NCBI GenBank assembly: GCA_963770535.1
Contig: CAVYPZ010000004.1
Span: 434,001 to 498,000 of the forward strand
Source: RYN-230 sp963770535
GTDB lineage: Bacteria; Actinomycetota; Actinomycetes; Streptosporangiales; Streptosporangiaceae
DNA: 64,000 bases
Reading direction: 5' to 3'
Every line of letters starts with the position of its first letter. Position 1 is the first letter of the stretch. A model generated the notes under the pieces. The model ran no database searches, was not told where the DNA came from, and saw nothing but the letters and a program-made list of their open reading frames with translations. This document shows, piece by piece, positions 1 to 8,471 of this stretch. The translations under genes were made by a program, and so were the position numbers.

Positions 1-7
1 TGACCCC

Positions 8-77
8 GGTCAGGGCCGTCCTGGTCAGGCCCGTCCTGGTCAGGCCCGTCCTGGCCAGGCCCGCCCCGGTCAGGCCC
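8..77. repeat. 15-bp tandem repeat downstream of the methyltransferase gene
   Basis: Five successive copies of a GC-rich 15-base unit begin at 8, 23, 38, 53 and 68. Each starts GGTCAG (GGCCAG in the fourth copy). The array runs into the stop codon of the reverse-strand methyltransferase. The same 15-base period recurs at five other places in the window. Confidence 0.8.
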
Positions 78-723
78 GCTTGACCGCGGCCAGCAGCCCG
101 TCACCGACGGGGAGCAGCACGGGCACCAGCCGGTCGTCCTGGCGCACCTGCTCGACCAGCTCCCGGATGGCGACGGTGCTCGGATCGTCCCGGCTGCGGT
201 CGGCGACCCGCCCGCCGGCCAGCGCGTTGTCGAACGCCACCACGCCGCCCGGGCGGAGCAGCCGCAGCGCTTCGACCAGGTAGTCCGGGTATTCCTGCTT
301 ATCCGCGTCGCAGAACACCAGGTCGTACGCGCCGTCGGTGAGCCGGGGCAGCACGTCGAGGGCCTTCCCGCTGATCAGCCGGTAGCGGTTGGACGGGAAG
401 CCCGCTTCGGTGAACGCCTTACGGGCCAGCCGCTGATGCTCAGGCTCGGCGTCGACGCTGGTCAGGACCGCATCAGCGCGCATGCCCCGGAGCAGCCAGA
501 TACCCGAGGTGCCGCAGCCCGTGCCGATTTCCACGACTGACCTGGCGTTGATGGCCGCCGCGATGAAACGCAGCGCCGCCCCCCCGCCCGGCCCGATCGG
601 CGGTGCCCCGCCGATCTCGGCTGCCTCGCGGCGGGCGGCCAGCAACGGCTCGTCCTCAGTGAGGTAGCCCTCGACATAGGCAAGGTTGGCCTCTGCGCTC
701 ACAATGTGTGCCTTCCGGTGCAT
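70..723 (-). CDS. O-methyltransferase, class I SAM-dependent (Rv1220c-like)
   Basis: Predicted cytoplasmic 217-aa methyltransferase of the catechol/caffeoyl-CoA type (methyltransf_3). The glycine-rich SAM loop (VVEIGTGCG) lies near residues 62-72. A DADK segment near residue 140 matches the metal- and substrate-binding region of this family. The length is typical. It is divergent from an ECF sigma factor followed by an anti-sigma gene, tatB and mrp. That is the arrangement around the Mycobacterium tuberculosis sigE locus, where Rv1220c sits in the same place. The natural substrate is unknown. The ATG start at 723 is followed directly by the conserved N-terminal helix. Confidence 0.85.
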   Translation of the reverse strand: MHRKAHIVSAEANLAYVEGYLTEDEPLLAARREAAEIGGAPPIGPGGGAALRFIAAAINARSVVEIGTGCGTSGIWLLRGMRADAVLTSVDAEPEHQRLARKAFTEAGFPSNRYRLISGKALDVLPRLTDGAYDLVFCDADKQEYPDYLVEALRLLRPGGVVAFDNALAGGRVADRSRDDPSTVAIRELVEQVRQDDRLVPVLLPVGDGLLAAVKRA

Positions 724-766
724 GCTTATCCCAGTCAGGCAGCCTATCGTTACGCGCCGTGACCCG

Positions 767-796
767 GGAACCAGCGAGGCCTGTTCCGGCGTTATC
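767..796 (+). promoter_or_regulatory. ECF-type promoter upstream of sigE
   Basis: GGAACC (767-772) is followed after 17 bases by CGTTAT (790-795). This matches the GGAAC / CGTT pattern recognised by SigE-class ECF sigma factors. It lies about 145 bp before the sigE start, so positive autoregulation is likely. The assignment rests on pattern only. Confidence 0.5.
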
Positions 797-940
797 TATT
801 GACGCGAGCGGGAAACCGTGGGCCGGTGCTGACCGGGCGCGGGGCGCCACCCCTCCGGGCCGGCCGGCGAGGCCCCTGGCCGCCGCGGTGCACAGCAGGA
901 TCCGAGCAGTTGTGGTGCAGGAAGGGGATGCCCGGGCACC

Positions 941-1699
941 ATGGTGGTAGAGGCAGACGGCACACGGCGGGACGGCGAGATCGTGGACATGCCTGGCACG
1001 ACGCCGGAGACGGCATCCGGCTGGACGCCTCCGACCTGGGAACAGATCGTGCGCGAGCACTCCGCCCGGGTCTACCGGCTCGCCTACCGGCTGACGGGCA
1101 ACACCCACGACGCCGAGGACCTGACCCAGGAGGTCTTCGTCCGCGTCTTCCGCTCGCTGTCCAGCTACACGCCGGGCACCTTCGAGGGCTGGCTGCACCG
1201 CATCACCACCAACCTGTTCCTCGACATGGCACGCCGCCGGCAGCGCATCCGGTTCGAGGGCCTGGGTGACGACACGGCGCAGCGGCTGCGAGGTGACGAG
1301 CCGACGCCTGCCCAGGCTTTCGACGAACGGCATCTGGACGGCGACATCCAGGCCGCGCTCAAGGCGCTGGCCCCGGAGTACCGGGCCGCGGTCGTGCTGT
1401 GTGACATCGAGGGCCTGTCCTACGAGGAGATCGCGGACACGCTGGGGGTGAAGCTGGGCACGGTGCGCAGCCGCATCCACCGCGGCCGGGCCCAGCTGCG
1501 GACCGCGCTCGACCACCGCCGCCCGCGCCGCCCCGGGATCGCCGCTCCCAAGGTCGTCGCGCCTGCGGGTGCGGGTGTGGCGGGTGCGGGTGTGGCGGGT
1601 GCGGGTGCCGCGGCAGCGGGGGTCGCTCCTGCAGTGGTGACACCCGCGCGGCTGGCGGGGGAGGACCCGGCGGCCGGTTCCCTGGCCGGTGGCCTATGA
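941..1699 (+). CDS. sigE: RNA polymerase ECF sigma factor SigE
   Basis: A 252-aa sigma-70 family factor of the ECF group, which directs RNA polymerase to envelope-stress promoters. Region 2 is visible near residues 57-73 (DAEDLTQEVFVRVF). The region 4 helix-turn-helix lies near 158-186 (YEEIADTLGVKLGTVRSRIHRGR). The identity rests on these domains plus the sigE / anti-sigma / RseB-like / tatB / mrp context. The tail after residue 190 is Ala/Gly-rich and includes three 15-bp repeats encoding GAGVA units, which is not usual for the family. Its stop overlaps the next gene by four bases, so the two are probably translationally coupled. The start at 941 has a weak, distant Shine-Dalgarno sequence; the ATG at 989 is an alternative. 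Confidence 0.85.
   Translation: MVVEADGTRRDGEIVDMPGTTPETASGWTPPTWEQIVREHSARVYRLAYRLTGNTHDAEDLTQEVFVRVFRSLSSYTPGTFEGWLHRITTNLFLDMARRRQRIRFEGLGDDTAQRLRGDEPTPAQAFDERHLDGDIQAALKALAPEYRAAVVLCDIEGLSYEEIADTLGVKLGTVRSRIHRGRAQLRTALDHRRPRRPGIAAPKVVAPAGAGVAGAGVAGAGAAAAGVAPAVVTPARLAGEDPAAGSLAGGL
1565..1609 (+). repeat. 15-bp tandem repeat encoding GAGVA units in SigE
   Basis: Three copies of a 15-base unit start at 1565, 1580 and 1595. They are in frame with sigE and extend its C-terminal tail by pentapeptide steps. Confidence 0.8.
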
Positions 1700-2448
1700 G
1701 TCACCTCGGGCAGCGCATCTCCGCGCTCATTGACGGCGAGCTCAGCGACTCCGAACGGGATCGGGTCCTGGCCCACATCGCGGGCTGCGACGACTGCCGT
1801 CAGGAGGCAGTGGCCCTGCGCGCACTCAAGCAGCGGATGCACTCCCTGGGCGAGGCCATGGTGGATACGGCTCTGACCGGCCGGCTGATGGCGATGGCCA
1901 TGCCGCCGGACGGCCGGCCGTGGACCGCCCGGTCGCCGTGGCGGCGGCCCCGGGCCTCCTTCCCGGCCGCACGGATCCTGACCGGCATCCTCGCGTCCGC
2001 GCTGGCGGGCGTCGGCGCGGCCGCCTTCTTCGCCGGCGGTGAGCAGCAGGCGCCGGGCCCGAGGGTCACCCCAGCCGTCGGCACGTTCCTCGCCCAGCAC
2101 GCGATCGTCACCGGTGATCTGCCGGTGACGCCGGCCAGCGGGAACCCCGGCCGTCCCGGTGGCGCAGCTAGCGCGCCGGCCGCCGCAGGCAGCGTCCCGG
2201 CCGGCACGACCGGCGTGATGGGAGGGGCAGCAGCGGCCACCGCGCCCCGCGCTGGCCTTAAGCCCGGCAGCCAGGCATCGGCCAGGACCCGCCCGGCGGC
2301 CGGCCTGCCAGCCGGCAGCCGCTCGGCTGGCCACCTGGCCGACGGGATGATGCGCCGTGGCCTGCTGCAGGCTTCCGGGACTGCAATTGCCGTGCCCGTG
2401 CCTGCCGTGACAATGACCGCAGCTGCGACCGCAAGCCCAGGGCCGTGA
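1696..2448 (+). CDS. Zinc-binding anti-sigma factor (RseA/RsrA-like)
   Basis: A 250-aa predicted anti-sigma factor for the adjacent SigE. The N-terminal domain carries the ZAS signature His27-x3-Cys31-x2-Cys34, with an upstream His3 as the likely fourth ligand. This domain binds the sigma factor and holds it inactive. A hydrophobic segment near residues 93-116 would place the rest outside the membrane. The outer part is Ala/Pro/Gly-rich and low in complexity. The ATGA overlap with sigE is typical for a sigma/anti-sigma pair. The sigma partner is inferred from context, not shown. Confidence 0.85.
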   Translation: MSHLGQRISALIDGELSDSERDRVLAHIAGCDDCRQEAVALRALKQRMHSLGEAMVDTALTGRLMAMAMPPDGRPWTARSPWRRPRASFPAARILTGILASALAGVGAAAFFAGGEQQAPGPRVTPAVGTFLAQHAIVTGDLPVTPASGNPGRPGGAASAPAAAGSVPAGTTGVMGGAAAATAPRAGLKPGSQASARTRPAAGLPAGSRSAGHLADGMMRRGLLQASGTAIAVPVPAVTMTAAATASPGP

Positions 2449-2456
2449 TCTGACGG

Positions 2457-3704
2457 ATGTTCTCGCGCACGACACCCCCATCTGACGGGGCCGGTCCCGA
2501 ACACGACCCTTTTCCCCTCCGTCTGGCCACCGCCGTGGTGGTCCTCGGCCTGATCGCCACTGGCATCACCGTGATCTGGCGGGACATGGCGGGCCACGGC
2601 GGGGAGTTGGTGCCCCTGGCGGCCAGCCACGCGGAGCTGCGCCAGTCCGCGGCCGCCCGGATAGCCGGGTCCACCGGTCCGGGGAGGGCGCCGGCAGGCC
2701 GGCCGCCCGCACGCGCGGCGACAGCGGCGGACGCGGGCTCCCGGCTGCTCAGTGAGGCGGCCAGCGCCTGCCGCCAGGTGTCCTACCAGGGTGTCGAGCT
2801 GACGGCCTGGAGTGGTCCCGGCGGCACCTGGACCTCCGTGGTCAACGTGTGGCACCAGCGTGGTCACCAGACCCTGATCCAGACGGCCAGCCTGCCCGGC
2901 GCGGCCCGGCCGCGGTACCAGGGGAGCATCGCCGACCCGGATGGGGACGGCGACGACGACGCCGGCCAGCGCGACCCCGAGAGCATCTTGACCATGACCT
3001 CGCAGATGGTCACGTTGCTGGCCGAGAATTACCAGGTGACGATGGCGGGCCGGGGCCAGGTGGCCGGCCGTCCCGCGCAGGAACTCGTGCTCCGGCACCG
3101 CGACGGCCTGCTGGCCGCCCGGTTCTGGCTGGACACCGAGACCAAGCTGCCGCTGCGCCGCGAGACGTATGACGACAGCGCGCGGATGGTCAGCCAGGAC
3201 GTGTTCGTGAGCCTGCGGCTCGGCTCGCCTGCCGCCGCGGCCGCTCCCCGCAGCGCGGCGGTGCCAGGGGGCACGACGCTGGCCGGTGTCCAGCTGGCCC
3301 GGCTGCGGGCCGCGGGCTGGCCGCTTCCCGCGCAGCTGCCCGGCCAGCTCAGCCTGGTCCAGGCGAGCGAGACCGGGAGTCCCGCCGGCTCCGTGATGGA
3401 CCTGGCCTACTCCGACGGCCTGTCCGTGATCTCACTGTTCGTGCAGCGTGGCCATCTGCCCGCCCGGCTGAACGGGTGGTCGCGGGTCGCGATACGCGGC
3501 AACCCCGTCTATGAAGCCGCGCCCGACCAGCGCAGCGTGGCCTGGTCCGCCCGGGGCTTCGTGTACACGCTGATCGCTGACGCGCCGGACCAGACCCTGG
3601 ATCAGGTAGTGGGCGTCCTGCCCCACGGCGGCAGGCCAGGATTCCTCGGCCGGATGAGCCGGGGGATGGGCCGCCTCATCTCCTGGCTCAGCCCGTTCCG
3701 GTGA
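2457..3704 (+). CDS. Membrane-anchored MucB/RseB-like regulatory protein
   Basis: A 415-aa protein with an N-terminal membrane segment near residues 22-43 and a long extracytoplasmic part. Residues ~100-260 resemble the MucB/RseB N-terminal fold: a lipoprotein-like beta domain with FWLDTETKLPLRRETYD near the middle, where RseB has its lipid- and peptide-sensing sheet. The C-terminal third resembles a second RseB-like domain (YSDGLSVISLFVQRG). RseB proteins protect the anti-sigma factor from proteolysis until envelope damage is sensed. It starts 8 bp after the anti-sigma gene and so completes a three-gene sigma regulatory operon. Confidence 0.75.
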   Translation: MFSRTTPPSDGAGPEHDPFPLRLATAVVVLGLIATGITVIWRDMAGHGGELVPLAASHAELRQSAAARIAGSTGPGRAPAGRPPARAATAADAGSRLLSEAASACRQVSYQGVELTAWSGPGGTWTSVVNVWHQRGHQTLIQTASLPGAARPRYQGSIADPDGDGDDDAGQRDPESILTMTSQMVTLLAENYQVTMAGRGQVAGRPAQELVLRHRDGLLAARFWLDTETKLPLRRETYDDSARMVSQDVFVSLRLGSPAAAAAPRSAAVPGGTTLAGVQLARLRAAGWPLPAQLPGQLSLVQASETGSPAGSVMDLAYSDGLSVISLFVQRGHLPARLNGWSRVAIRGNPVYEAAPDQRSVAWSARGFVYTLIADAPDQTLDQVVGVLPHGGRPGFLGRMSRGMGRLISWLSPFR

Positions 3705-3842
3705 GACGGCCGGGGAGCGGGCGCCGGATTGGCGGCCCGGGGGGCATGATCCGGGCATCCGGGACGGGGTCGCGGGCATGCGGGCGCGGTCCCGTCATCC
3801 AGGACGCAATCGCGTGCTCCAGGGGAGGCGTCACGCCATATG

Positions 3843-3868
3843 ACGGTCTACAGTGAGGGAAAGACCGT
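3843..3868 (+). promoter_or_regulatory. Inverted repeat with -10-like hexamer upstream of tatB
   Basis: ACGGTCT (3843-3849) and AGACCGT (3862-3868) form a perfect 7-bp inverted repeat with a 12-base spacer. TACAGT (3849-3854), a possible -10 hexamer, overlaps the left arm. It could be an operator or a 5' leader hairpin for tatB. Nothing else supports a specific regulator. Confidence 0.3.
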
Positions 3869-3906
3869 GAGTGCTGCTGCGGCCGCGCCCCGCCTGGAGA
3901 GTTGAC

Positions 3907-4272
3907 GTGTTTTTCGACCTGTCCATCGGCAAGATCCTTGTCCTGGCCGTGATCGCGCTGGTGGTCTTCGGGCCGGATCAGCTGCCGAAGATGGCCTCCC
4001 AGGCCGGCCGCACCCTTCGTGAACTGCGCCGGCTCGCGGACGGGGCGACGAGGGATCTGCGCGAGGGTCTCGGTCCTGAGTTCTCCGACTTCGATGTGCG
4101 GGACCTGCACCCCGGCAACTTTGTCCGCAAGCACCTGTTCGAAGGGCTGGACGACTACGACGCCGCCAGCCCGGGGACGGCGGAATCCGAGGGCGAGTAC
4201 CTGGCCAGCCAGACGGCGACCGCCACCCTGGACCACGACGAAACCCCGCCCTTCGACTCCGAGGCCACCTGA
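3907..4272 (+). CDS. tatB: Sec-independent translocase subunit TatB
   Basis: A 121-aa TatB-like protein, part of the twin-arginine pathway that exports folded proteins. The N-terminus is the classic short membrane helix followed by a Phe-Gly-Pro hinge (VVFGPDQLP) and an amphipathic helix (ASQAGRTLRELRRLAD). The acidic C-terminal tail fits TatB. GTG 3907 was chosen because GGAGA lies six bases upstream and because the helix then begins at residue 2, as in the family. An earlier in-frame GTG at 3871 would add a non-conserved segment. In M. tuberculosis tatB also lies beside the sigE locus and converges on mrp. Confidence 0.85.
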   Translation: MFFDLSIGKILVLAVIALVVFGPDQLPKMASQAGRTLRELRRLADGATRDLREGLGPEFSDFDVRDLHPGNFVRKHLFEGLDDYDAASPGTAESEGEYLASQTATATLDHDETPPFDSEAT

Positions 4273-4362
4273 CCCCTCCCGCCCCGGACCCCGTCCCGGC
4301 GGCGCGGAATGGCAGTAACTCTCCTGCCGTCAGGTGACCGAAGTCACAGGAAACGGCTGAAT

Positions 4363-5514
4363 TCAGGCGGGAGTCAGTCCCAGCCGGCGGCCCGCCAGCC
4401 CGCGCGACCGGTTGGCCATCCCGGTGGCGATCCCGGTCAGCTGGTGGGCGGCGGCGGACTCCGGGGCGGCCAGCACCAGGGGGACGCCCCGGTCGCCGCC
4501 TTCCCGCAGCCGGACGTCGATAGGCACCTGGCCGAGCAGCGGCACCGGCGCCCCGGTCACCCGGGTCAGCGCGTCAGCGACTGCCTGGCCGCCACCCGAG
4601 CCAAACACCGGGACGGGCTCGCCGCAGTGGGGGCAGGCCAGCGACGACATGTTCTCGATCACGCCCGTGATCCGCTGGTGGGTCTGCACCGAGATCGCCC
4701 CGGCCCGCTCCGCCACCTCTGAGGACGCCAGCTGCGGAGTGGTGACCACGATGAGCTCCGCGCCCGGAACCAGCTGGGCCACGGAGATGGCCACGTCGCC
4801 GGTGCCCGGCGGCAGGTCCAGGAGCAGCACGTCGAGGTCGCCCCAGTACACGTCGGCGAGGAACTGCTGCACGGCGCGGTGCAGCATCGGGCCCCGCCAG
4901 ACCACCGGCGCGTTGCCGCTGGTGAACATGCCGATGGAGATCACCTTCACGCCGTGCGCCGTCGGCGGCATGATCATCTGCTCGACCTGGGTGGGCGGGT
5001 CGGTGACACCCAGCATCCGGGGCACGGAGTGACCGTAGATGTCGGCGTCGAGGACGCCGACTTTCTGCCCGGCCGCGGCCAGCGCGGCGGCCAGGTTCAC
5101 CGTCACCGAGGATTTGCCGACTCCGCCCTTGCCGCTGGCGATAGCGAAAACCCTGGTCAGCGACGTGGGCTGGGCGAAAGGAATCTCCTTCTCCGGGCGG
5201 CCGCCGCGGAGCCGGCTCTGCAGCTCGCGGCGCTGCTGCTCGCTCATCACGTCCAGGTCGACCCGGACCTCGGCCACACCCGGCAGCCTGCTGACCGCCG
5301 CGGTCACTTCCCTGGTGATGGTGTCGCGCAGCGGGCAGCCGGACACGGTCAGCCAGATGTCCACCCGGACCACGCCACGATCGTCCACGGCCACGTTCTT
5401 GACCATCCCGAGCTCGGTGATCGGGCGGTGGATCTCGGGGTCGTTGACTCCCGCCAGGGCCTGGGTGACCTGCTCGGCGGTGGGGGGCGAGGAAACAGCG
5501 GGCGGCATGACCAT
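4363..5514 (-). CDS. mrp: Mrp/ApbC-family Fe-S cluster carrier ATPase
   Basis: A 383-aa P-loop ATPase that carries iron-sulfur clusters to apo-proteins. The N-terminal ~90 residues form a MIP18/DUF59 domain. The deviant Walker A (GKGGVGKS, residues 128-135) begins the ATPase domain. A CPHC motif in the second half is the expected Fe-S ligand pair at the dimer interface. It is the last gene of a reverse-strand run with the NUDIX gene and an unknown gene, starting nine bases after the latter. The length and domain order are normal. Confidence 0.9.
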   Translation of the reverse strand: MVMPPAVSSPPTAEQVTQALAGVNDPEIHRPITELGMVKNVAVDDRGVVRVDIWLTVSGCPLRDTITREVTAAVSRLPGVAEVRVDLDVMSEQQRRELQSRLRGGRPEKEIPFAQPTSLTRVFAIASGKGGVGKSSVTVNLAAALAAAGQKVGVLDADIYGHSVPRMLGVTDPPTQVEQMIMPPTAHGVKVISIGMFTSGNAPVVWRGPMLHRAVQQFLADVYWGDLDVLLLDLPPGTGDVAISVAQLVPGAELIVVTTPQLASSEVAERAGAISVQTHQRITGVIENMSSLACPHCGEPVPVFGSGGGQAVADALTRVTGAPVPLLGQVPIDVRLREGGDRGVPLVLAAPESAAAHQLTGIATGMANRSRGLAGRRLGLTPA

Positions 5515-5523
5515 GCCTTCATG

Positions 5524-6018
5524 CTACGGAGCGTCGCACCCAGCGTCGAACGCGACGGCCGGGCTGAGCCGGTGGACGGCCCCGGTCCGCGCCCAGCGCC
5601 GGGCCGGGGAGGACTCCCCGGGGACGGCTGGCTCGTTGAGCCGGGCGGCCAGCAGCGCACCGACGATCCCCGCCCATTCCGGCGAACCCGGCTCGACCCG
5701 GCTCACCCGGGCCGTCCAGCTCACCAGGAGCCCGCCGGTGTCCTTGCTGGCCACCGTCACGGTGACCTGGCTGGCATCGCCGAGTCCGGGGACGTCCTGC
5801 TCGCCCGGGCCGGTCAGCACGTACGCGGCGTCGCGCCAGACGTGCCACGCTGCGCGCGGCTGGCCCGGGCCAGCCGCGCCAGCCCCGCTTCCGCCAGCGC
5901 CGGCGTGGCCCGGGACCGTGATCCAGATCAGCCCGGCCCGCTTGGTGGCCTCCGCGATGAGGGCGAGCCGGCCCGCGCCCGGCTGTGTCTGGCCGGCCTC
6001 CGGCGGGGTATCGCTCAC
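5524..6018 (-). CDS. Conserved hypothetical protein next to mrp
   Basis: A 164-aa soluble protein that I do not recognise. Residues ~10-30 (LALIAEATKRAGLIWITVPG) look like the start of a compact alpha/beta fold. Later VTVASKDTGGLLVSWTARV suggests beta strands. A short Gly/Ala linker sits near residue 42. A nine-base gap before mrp implies co-transcription, so a role near Fe-S assembly is possible but unproven. The codon bias is typical for the window, and the frame is clearly coding. Confidence 0.65.
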   Translation of the reverse strand: MSDTPPEAGQTQPGAGRLALIAEATKRAGLIWITVPGHAGAGGSGAGAAGPGQPRAAWHVWRDAAYVLTGPGEQDVPGLGDASQVTVTVASKDTGGLLVSWTARVSRVEPGSPEWAGIVGALLAARLNEPAVPGESSPARRWARTGAVHRLSPAVAFDAGCDAP

Positions 6019-6091
6019 GCAGCTAGCGTGCCACGCGGCCCGGGAGGCTGTGACCCACTAGCGTCGTCGTACCGTTCATGGCGGACCTGCC

Positions 6092-6529
6092 TCAGCCGAG
6101 CACTCCCCAGGCGGTGAGCGTCTCGGCCAGGCCGCTGCTCAGGGGCAGGGCCGACAGGTCGGCCTGGCTCACCCAGCGCGCGTCGGCGGCGTCGTCGCCC
6201 GCGGCCAGCGCACCCCCGGTCACCGTGGCCGCGTAGTCGCGGATGTCCACCACCGCCCCGCGCAGGCCCGGCCGCTCCACCGAGCCCACAAGCGCGCCGC
6301 AGGTCACCTGGAGCCCGGTCTCCTCCCGCGTCTCCCGGACCACGGCCTGCTCGTCGCTTTCCCCGGGCTCGATGCGGCCGCCGGGCAGCGACCACCGGCC
6401 AGCCTCCGGCTCATGCCCCCGCTGGATCAGCAGGAGCCGCCCGGACTCGTCCTTGATGATCGCTCCCACGCAGGGAACCCGGAGCGCTGGCACGGGGCCA
6501 GTATCACCGGCCAGGGCCGGCGGACTCAA
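6092..6529 (-). CDS. NUDIX hydrolase
   Basis: A 145-aa pyrophosphohydrolase. The complete Nudix box is visible: GRIEPGESDEQAVVRE continuing to TREETGL, with the REETGL catalytic helix. The N-terminal strand (GAIIKDESGRLLLIQRG) and the SLPGG loop are normal. The enzyme would cleave a nucleoside diphosphate linked to another moiety; the substrate cannot be read from sequence. It is first in a reverse run with the unknown gene and mrp. Confidence 0.85.
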   Translation of the reverse strand: MSPPALAGDTGPVPALRVPCVGAIIKDESGRLLLIQRGHEPEAGRWSLPGGRIEPGESDEQAVVRETREETGLQVTCGALVGSVERPGLRGAVVDIRDYAATVTGGALAAGDDAADARWVSQADLSALPLSSGLAETLTAWGVLG

Positions 6530-6610
6530 CTGCTGCGGGCCGTCCGGCCACGATGATTGGGGACGCCTGGTGCTTGACGTAGGCGCGCCTGGAGATCAAC
6601 GTCAGTACTC

Positions 6611-7237
6611 ATGATGAAGGCTCCGATCTGCCCGCGCTGCCAGGGCGAACTCAGTGAGCCGAGCGTCTGGCACAGCGCCTGGCAGTGTGCCCGGCATGGC
6701 TCGGTGCAGCCGCTCAGGCTCGCCCATGTCCCTTCCGCCGAAGGACTGCAAGCCCTGCTCAAGTCGGCCGCCGTGCCGTTGTGGCTACCGTGGCCCATAC
6801 CGGTGGGCTGGCTGGTCACCGGGTTCACTGGCGCCGGTGATGACCGAAGCGGGACTCGTGGGTGCGTGGTCGCCTTGTCCGGGCCCAATCCGGTCGGCGG
6901 CCCGGGGGAGATGCTGGTCGTCTCGGAAGAGCCGGGGCTAGGCCTCGGCGCGGGCCTGGCCGGGCTGGACGGCCCGGATCCCGGCGAGGGATTCGCGGCG
7001 GGCCCGCCGCACGCGCTGGTCCAGTTCGGCAACCACGAGTTCCCGTTGTGGAGCGTGGAATCACCCGGCGCGGCCGTGTTCGCCGGGGAGGTGCTGGCCA
7101 ACTGGCTGTGGATCATCCTGTGGCCGGACACGGCCGGCACTCTCCTGCTGGAGACGCTGTCCTTGCGGGATCTGCGGGACCCGGGGCAGGAGCTGGATGT
7201 GCCGTTCGGCGCGCTCTCGCCGCGGTTGCCCGCCTGA
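6611..7237 (+). CDS. DUF6758 family protein
   Basis: A 208-aa protein of an actinobacterial family of unknown function. The N-terminus has a zinc-ribbon-like Cys-x2-Cys (CPRC) and a later Cys-x2-His (CARH) within the first 30 residues. The conserved PLWLPWPIPVGWLVTG and TGAGDDRSG blocks follow. The family commonly sits just upstream of a PHP-domain gene in streptomycetes, exactly as here. It is divergent from the NUDIX gene. No enzyme activity can be inferred. Confidence 0.8.
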   Translation: MMKAPICPRCQGELSEPSVWHSAWQCARHGSVQPLRLAHVPSAEGLQALLKSAAVPLWLPWPIPVGWLVTGFTGAGDDRSGTRGCVVALSGPNPVGGPGEMLVVSEEPGLGLGAGLAGLDGPDPGEGFAAGPPHALVQFGNHEFPLWSVESPGAAVFAGEVLANWLWIILWPDTAGTLLLETLSLRDLRDPGQELDVPFGALSPRLPA

Positions 7238-7346
7238 CGGACGCCAGCCGGATGAGCGGCGGACACGGCCCGGGTCCGGACGACGCGGGCCGGCCGGACC
7301 CCGATAGCAGAGCGGCGATGGGCAGGGCGCCGTACGATGAGCCGTC

Positions 7347-8195
7347 GTGCGCATCGATCTTCACTCCCACTCCACTGCGTCAGACGGCACAGACCCGCCT
7401 GCCGAGGTGATGCGCCGCGCCCGGGCCGCAGGCCTGGACGTGATCGCCCTGACTGACCACGACACCCTGGCCGGGCACGACGAGGCGCGGCAAGCCCTCC
7501 CCGAGGGGCTGTCCCTGGTGACGGGCATGGAATTGTCGGCCCGGCTGGACGGCCACAGCGTGCACATGCTCAGCTTCCTCCCGGGCGGGGCGAGCCCGGA
7601 ACTCGCGGCCGAATGCCAGGCGATCCGTGACGACCGGATCCGCCGCGGCCAGGCCATGGTGGAGCGGCTGCGGGACCTCGGGGTGGACATCTCCTGGCCG
7701 CAGGTGGCGGCCCTCGCGGCCGGGGGGAGCGTGGGACGCCCGCACATCGCCCGGGCGATGGTCGCGGCGGGTGCGATCGCCACGCCGCGCGAGGCGTTCG
7801 GCCCGGACTGGATCGGGGCAGGCGGCCGGGCCTACGTGAGCCGGTACGCGCTGGACCCCGCCCGGGCGGCCGCGCTGGTCCGGGCCAGCGGCGGTGCGGC
7901 GGTGCTGGCCCACCCAGGAGCGATCTCCCGGGGCTGGCGGATCCCCGAGGAGGCCATCGCCGCCCTGGCCGGGGCCGGGCTGGCCGGCCTGGAGGTGGAC
8001 CATCCGGATCACGACGGGGCAGAACGGGCCCGGCTCCGGGCCGTCGCCGCGGACCTGGGCCTGGTGACGACCGGGGGCAGCGATGACCACGGCGACCTCA
8101 CCGGGCACCGGCTCGGCGTCGAGACGACCAGCCCCGCTGCGTTCGAGCAGCTGATGGGGCTGGCCAGCGGGGGCAGCGGCTCCGGCAGTGGGTGA
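7347..8195 (+). CDS. PHP-domain phosphoesterase
   Basis: A 282-aa metal-dependent phosphoesterase of the PHP family, similar to nucleoside 3',5'-bisphosphate phosphatases and RNase AM. The metal-binding motifs are DLHSHSTASDG near the N-terminus, LTDHDT, the GRPHIARAM block, and a late GGSDDHGD. All expected His and Asp positions appear present. The start is a GTG about 110 bp after the DUF6758 gene. The substrate is inferred only at family level. Confidence 0.85.
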   Translation: MRIDLHSHSTASDGTDPPAEVMRRARAAGLDVIALTDHDTLAGHDEARQALPEGLSLVTGMELSARLDGHSVHMLSFLPGGASPELAAECQAIRDDRIRRGQAMVERLRDLGVDISWPQVAALAAGGSVGRPHIARAMVAAGAIATPREAFGPDWIGAGGRAYVSRYALDPARAAALVRASGGAAVLAHPGAISRGWRIPEEAIAALAGAGLAGLEVDHPDHDGAERARLRAVAADLGLVTTGGSDDHGDLTGHRLGVETTSPAAFEQLMGLASGGSGSGSG

Positions 8196-8471
8196 GCACC
8201 GCGGGCATGACGCGATCGTTGCGAGCATGCTGTCCGCCCGGCGGATCCATAATGGGCACAGGTAGTTGAGTTCGGGCTCGCCTTGCGTGCCGTGATCGTG
8301 GTGCCCGGGCTCGCCCTGCGGTTCTGCGGTCTGTCAGGCGCGTCCTGCGGGACAGCGCCGTGGAGGTGCTCACCCGGATCCCGGGCCTGCCACTGTCCGC
8401 GATCGCGGTCCAGCCGGCGGCGGAGGCCGTCCGGGCGTTCGTGAAACAAGGATGAGGAAGGAAGGCCGGCC

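Noticed and set aside
4273..4362. Possible bidirectional terminator between tatB and mrp
   Set aside because: Only a short GTGAC-CGAA-GTCAC hairpin is visible, too weak to claim.
8265..8455. Short frame ending VLTRIPGLPLSAIAVQPAAEAVRAF before the MBL gene
   Set aside because: It is open but has no good start codon or ribosome site and no recognisable family. It may be a gene remnant, but I cannot support it.
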